A stretch of DNA of 64,000 nucleotides from Plantactinospora endophytica. GTDB lineage: Bacteria; Actinomycetota; Actinomycetes; Mycobacteriales; Micromonosporaceae. The stretch spans positions 62,001 through 126,000 of the forward strand of contig NZ_BONW01000019.1 in NCBI RefSeq assembly GCF_016862915.1, read 5' to 3'. Below are positions 60,536 through 64,000 of this stretch, piece by piece. The notes under the pieces are model-generated. The model saw nothing but the letters and a program-made list of their open reading frames with translations, was not told the origin of the DNA and made no database searches. Made by a program: the position numbers and the translations under genes. Each line of letters starts with the position of its first letter. The first letter of the stretch is position 1.

Positions 60536-63500
60536 TCAGAGGGCGAGCGTGACCTCGACCAGCGTTGCCGCGCTTGCCGGCGTACCCTCCAGCGTCACCT
60601 CGGCGAACCGTGTTTCGCCGAGGTGACGCCGCGTTTCCCGCTCGATCCGTACCGCTTCCGGGTGGGTGCGATCCGGCAGTCCGCGTACGCCGACGCTGGC
60701 CGCGAGCAGCCGGGCCGCCTGCTCGTACCGGTCCTGCCGGAGTGCGAGGTCGGCGAACCCGACGAGGATCTGGGCGATCATGGGAGCGTGTCCCGCCTCG
60801 GACGCCGCCTGCCAGGCCGCCACCCGGTGGGACCGCGCCTCACGCAGATCGTCGGCCAGATAGCCGAGCACGTCGTGGATGCCCGCGCGCATGTGTGCCT
60901 GCTCCGCGTCGTCGCCCAGCAGAGCGGTCGCGATGCCGAGTTGGTGCCGTGCCGCCGAGGCGTCACCGACCCGACGCGCGAGTTCCGCCTTGGCGAGCGC
61001 CAGCTCGACGAGCGCGTGCGGCCAGGTGACCCCTTCGGCGTACCGTTCGGCGTCGGCGAGGGCGGCAGCGCTGGCGTCGTCGTCGCCGTTCATCCGGTAC
61101 AGCAGGGCCTGTTGGGTCCGTAGTCGGATGACGTCCTCGACGGCACCGACCTCGGTGACCACCGTGACCGCCTGCTCGTAGTAGTCGCACGCGGCGGCGA
61201 AGTCACCGCGCAGGGCGAGTTGGCCCGCCAACTCGGACAGGGCGATGGAGATGCCGAATCGCTCGCCGAGCGTCCGGAACTCGGCGAGCGAGCCCTCCAG
61301 GTCGGCCTCCGCCTCCGGACCGCCCTGGCCGAGCATGATCCGCATCTTGCCCACCTGGAACCTGGCCAGGGCATGTACCCAGGGATCTTCGCTGTCCAGC
61401 AACGACTCGAACGCGGACACTGCGGCGCCCGGCTCCCGCAGCATCCGTTCGAGCGGGTCGACCAGGCGCAGCACCGGGTTGCGGTGCCGACTCTGCTGAC
61501 CGAACCGGTACGCCTTGCGGATCCATTCCGCGCCGAGGTGTTCGTCGGCCCGCCCGGAGGTGACGAAGAGCACCACCATCCCGTACGTCATCGCCCGTAC
61601 GTCGTCGGTCACCTCGCCGGGGACGTCGGTGGCCGCGATCAGCAGGTCGACGCCTTCGGCCCGGCGCCCGCCCAGCCACCAGTACCAGGCGGCGGTCCCC
61701 GCGAGCCGCATCGCCGCCTGCGCGTCAGCGGCCGCGATCGCCCCCCGCATCGCGGCACTGATGTTGTCGTGTTCGGCGTCGAGCGTGGCGAGCCAGGTCA
61801 GTTGCTCGGCGCGGCGCAGGTGCGGCTCGGCGCTCTCGGTCAGCTCGGTGAAGTAGCGCAGGTGCGCCCGTCGGGCCCGGTCCGATTCCCCCGCCTCGGC
61901 GAGCCGGTCTGCGGCGTACTCCCGGATCGTGCTGATCATCCGATAGCGCGGCACGGCCCCGCCCTCGCTGACCACCAGCGACTTCTCCACCAACGAGGTG
62001 AGCAGCTCCAGCACCTGATCCTGCTCGACGCCGTCGTCATCCTGCCGGACGTCGCCGTCCTTTTGGACTTCGTGGTCCTGCTGGACTTCGTGAGCCTGCC
62101 CGACCTCGCCATCTTGCTGGATGTCGTCGTCGGCGCAGACCCGCTCGGCCGCCTCCAGGCTCGCCCCGCCAGCGAAGACCGACAGCCGGCGCAGGACGGT
62201 CCGCTCGGCACCGCTGAGCAGCTCCCAGCTCCAGTCGACCACCGCGCGCAGCGTTCTGTGCCGGGGCAGCGCGGTACGGCTTCCGCTGGTCAGCAGGCGG
62301 AACCGGTCGTCGAGCCGGTTCGCGAGCTGGTCGATCGTCATGGTGCGCAACCTGGCGGCGGCCAGTTCGATCGCCAGCGGCATCCCGTCCAGCGCCCGGC
62401 AGACCCGGACCATGGTCGACAGGGTGTGCGCGTCGACGCCGAGGTCCCTGCGCACCGCGCCGGCCCGGTCCCGCAGCAGGCGCACGGCCGGCGCGGACGC
62501 GATGTCGGCAAGTCCGGCGTCGGTCAGGCCGGCGTCGGTGGGTACGGCCAGCGGCTCGACCAGCCACAGCGCCTCGCCGGTGATGCCGAGCGGTTCCCGG
62601 CTCGTCGCCAGGATCCGCAACCGTCGGCACTCCCCGAGTACCCGGTCGGCGAACCTCGCCGCCGCCTCGATCACATGCTCGCAGTTGTCCAGGATCAGCA
62701 GCGCCTCCCGCTCGCGGACGGCGGCGATGAACCCGTCCACCGGATCCGCGCTCGGAGCCGCCCCGAGCAGGGCGTCCCGGAGCCCGAGACCGGCGAGCGC
62801 CGCCTGGGCGACGTCACCCTCGGCGCCGACGGCGGCGAGTTCCACCAACCAGACCCCGTCCGGCAGGTCACCGACCAGTGTCCGGGCGGTCTCCGTGGCC
62901 AGCCTGGTCTTGCCCGAACCGCCCGGCCCGATCAAGGTGGTCAGGCGATGCTCCGCGACGAGTTCCCGGACGGCGGCGACCTCGGCGTCCCGGCCGACGA
63001 AACTGGTGAGCTCGGCACGTACGTTGGTCTTCCGGTTCTCCTCCCGCCGGCCCAGTTCGCCGCGCAGCAACGCGACGTGTAGGGCCGACAACTCCGGCGA
63101 CGGGTCGACGCCCAGCGTCTCGGCAAGCGCCTCTCTCGTACGTTCGTAGCTGAGCAGGGCCTCGGCGTCGCGGCCGGCCGCCACCAGGGCCCGGATCAGC
63201 GCGGCGACCAGCGGTTCCCGCAGCGGATGCGCGGCCACCACGTCGGTCAGCTCCCCGACCACCTCCGCACCGTGGCCGAGCCTGACCTCCGCCTCGAAGC
63301 GCTCCTCCATCGCCGACAGGCGCAGCCCCTCCAGCCGCGTCACCGCCGCGTCGAACGCCTCACTGTCCGTCAACCCGACATCCTGCATGGCCGTACCGCG
63401 CCACAGGTCGAGGGCTTCGCGGAGCAGCCGGACCCGTGGTGGGCCCTCCTCCTGCCGAGCCCGGCCGACGAGGCGTTCGAACCGGAGGGCGTCGACGGCG

Positions 63501-63778
63501 TCGGGGTCCACCGTCAGCCGGTAGCCGCCGATCTGTCCCTCCAGCACACCTGCCGGCAGCGCCTTACGCAGCCGGGAAGCCAGACGTTGCAGGGCATTCG
63601 TGGCATCGGCGGGCGAATTCTCGCCCCAGATCCAGTCGACGAGCGTCGCCTTCGAGACGACGCGGCCCGGTTCGAGTGCCAGGGCGATCAACAGTGCGCG
63701 CAACCGGGCGCCCGGCACGTCGGCCAGGGTGCCGTCGTCCGCACGAACCTCCAACGACCCGAGCATCCCGACCTGCAC
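60536..63778 (-). CDS. AfsR/BTAD-type transcriptional regulator with NB-ARC ATPase
   Basis: A 1080-residue STAND regulator: OmpR-type winged helix (about 1-95, MLGSLEVRADDG...GARLRALLIALALEPGRVV), BTAD domain (about 100-240, PLREPLVAALIRALVAAGRDAEALLSYERTREAL), NB-ARC with Walker A LIGPGGSGKTRLATETA (about residue 280) and Walker B LLILDNCEHV, and C-terminal TPR-like repeats (about 700-1060). An acidic, Gln-rich 6-residue repeat insert lies at about residues 550-580. It probably controls the adjacent DrrAB/DUF4097 genes. Confidence 0.92.
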   Translation of the reverse strand: MQVGMLGSLEVRADDGTLADVPGARLRALLIALALEPGRVVSKATLVDWIWGENSPADATNALQRLASRLRKALPAGVLEGQIGGYRLTVDPDAVDALRFERLVGRARQEEGPPRVRLLREALDLWRGTAMQDVGLTDSEAFDAAVTRLEGLRLSAMEERFEAEVRLGHGAEVVGELTDVVAAHPLREPLVAALIRALVAAGRDAEALLSYERTREALAETLGVDPSPELSALHVALLRGELGRREENRKTNVRAELTSFVGRDAEVAAVRELVAEHRLTTLIGPGGSGKTRLATETARTLVGDLPDGVWLVELAAVGAEGDVAQAALAGLGLRDALLGAAPSADPVDGFIAAVREREALLILDNCEHVIEAAARFADRVLGECRRLRILATSREPLGITGEALWLVEPLAVPTDAGLTDAGLADIASAPAVRLLRDRAGAVRRDLGVDAHTLSTMVRVCRALDGMPLAIELAAARLRTMTIDQLANRLDDRFRLLTSGSRTALPRHRTLRAVVDWSWELLSGAERTVLRRLSVFAGGASLEAAERVCADDDIQQDGEVGQAHEVQQDHEVQKDGDVRQDDDGVEQDQVLELLTSLVEKSLVVSEGGAVPRYRMISTIREYAADRLAEAGESDRARRAHLRYFTELTESAEPHLRRAEQLTWLATLDAEHDNISAAMRGAIAAADAQAAMRLAGTAAWYWWLGGRRAEGVDLLIAATDVPGEVTDDVRAMTYGMVVLFVTSGRADEHLGAEWIRKAYRFGQQSRHRNPVLRLVDPLERMLREPGAAVSAFESLLDSEDPWVHALARFQVGKMRIMLGQGGPEAEADLEGSLAEFRTLGERFGISIALSELAGQLALRGDFAAACDYYEQAVTVVTEVGAVEDVIRLRTQQALLYRMNGDDDASAAALADAERYAEGVTWPHALVELALAKAELARRVGDASAARHQLGIATALLGDDAEQAHMRAGIHDVLGYLADDLREARSHRVAAWQAASEAGHAPMIAQILVGFADLALRQDRYEQAARLLAASVGVRGLPDRTHPEAVRIERETRRHLGETRFAEVTLEGTPASAATLVEVTLAL
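62048..62131 (-). repeat. 18-bp in-frame repeats in the regulator gene
   Basis: About four and a half 18-bp units on the minus strand encode Q(Q/K)D(G/H)(E/D)V-like hexapeptides. Expansion or contraction would keep the frame. Confidence 0.7.
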
Positions 63779-63827
63779 CAGCCGATTCTTCCACGGTGCC
63801 CGGCCCTGCCGGACGGGCGACCCGGAG

Positions 63828-64000
63828 TCAGAGCAGCGGCGGGGCGCAGACCTTCCAGGCGCCGTCCTGCTTCTTGAGGTGCAGGGTCACCTCGGTACGC
63901 CGATGGTCCGGGTAGGTGATCTCGGCGGTGACCGAGCGTTGGGTGGGTGCCTCGGCGGGTCGGGTGATGCTGATGGCGGTGATCCGGAACCCGTTCGGCG
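63828..64000 (-). CDS. C-terminus of an unidentified gene (partial)
   Basis: A minus-strand frame enters from the right edge and ends at 63828. The last ~56 residues (RITAISITRP..., VTAEITYPDHRRTEVTLHL, GAWKVCAPPLL) are beta-strand-like and end with a GAWKVC motif, as in NTF2/DUF4878-like extracytoplasmic domains. The N-terminal part is outside the window. It lies upstream of, and on the same strand as, the AfsR-type regulator. Confidence 0.6.
   Translation of the reverse strand, partial: PNGFRITAISITRPAEAPTQRSVTAEITYPDHRRTEVTLHLKKQDGAWKVCAPPLL

Noticed and set aside
57939-63778. DrrAB plus AfsR-like regulator considered as an antibiotic biosynthetic cluster
   Set aside because: No biosynthetic enzymes (PKS, NRPS, terpene, RiPP) occur nearby.

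Overview
The window is very GC-rich actinobacterial chromosome spanning the replication origin. The gene order cca - murJ - pseudokinase - sigM - anti-sigma - trxB - trxA - cwlM - GNAT ... parB - parA ... rsmG - jag - yidC - yidD - rnpA - rpmH - dnaA - oriC - dnaN - gnd - recF - dciA ... gyrB - gyrA - DUF3566 - tRNA-Ile - tRNA-Ala is the conserved actinobacterial origin block. A decarboxylating gnd between dnaN and recF, the extra genes between cwlM and parB, and codon and GC bias suggest the family Micromonosporaceae. That placement is inference; no 16S or ribosomal-protein operon is in the window.

Region 1 (1-15.5 kb) is accessory or metabolic: inositol-phosphate synthase, O6-alkylguanine-DNA methyltransferase, an ArsR-type regulator with a small membrane coiled-coil protein, a secreted TAP-like hydrolase, a TetR/MMPL efflux pair with a double palindromic operator, a phosphotransferase-fold protein, a SigE-family sigma factor translationally coupled to a membrane propeller protein, an NfeD/flotillin pair, a membrane-anchored hypothetical, and an Rrf2/NIPSNAP pair under a 35-nt palindrome.

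Region 2 (15.5-31 kb) handles tRNA CCA addition, cell wall and redox: cca, the lipid II flippase murJ, a separate pseudokinase with an extracellular domain, sigM and its probable anti-sigma factor, trxB/trxA behind a SigR-type promoter, a CwlM-like amidase-fold protein, a GNAT protein, a PLP aminotransferase, a Ddl-like ATP-grasp ligase and a HIT-like protein.

Region 3 (31-43.4 kb) is segregation and origin: four parS sites around and inside parAB, a HAD phosphatase, rsmG, jag/khpB, yidC, yidD, rnpA, rpmH, dnaA and oriC with at least ten DnaA boxes and an AT-rich palindrome next to dnaN.

Region 4 (43.4-57.7 kb) is the replication cluster dnaN, gnd, recF, dciA, gyrB, gyrA. An MFS exporter and a hypothetical gene sit on the opposite strand between dciA and gyrB. 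gyrA carries a 419-residue intein with LAGLIDADG motifs, inserted right after the catalytic tyrosine. DUF3566, tRNA-Ile(GAT), a 42-residue DLW-39-like protein and tRNA-Ala(TGC) follow.

Region 5 (57.9-64 kb) is a DrrAB-type ABC exporter, a DUF4097 protein and a convergent AfsR/BTAD-type ATPase regulator; a truncated gene runs off the end. No transposon, prophage or CRISPR array was seen. The less expected signals are DnaA boxes outside oriC (murJ-pseudokinase gap, parB-HIT gap, gyrB-gyrA gap), parS sites that encode VSRET in ParA, the intein, the dciA/MFS tail overlap, and several short in-frame repeat tracts.
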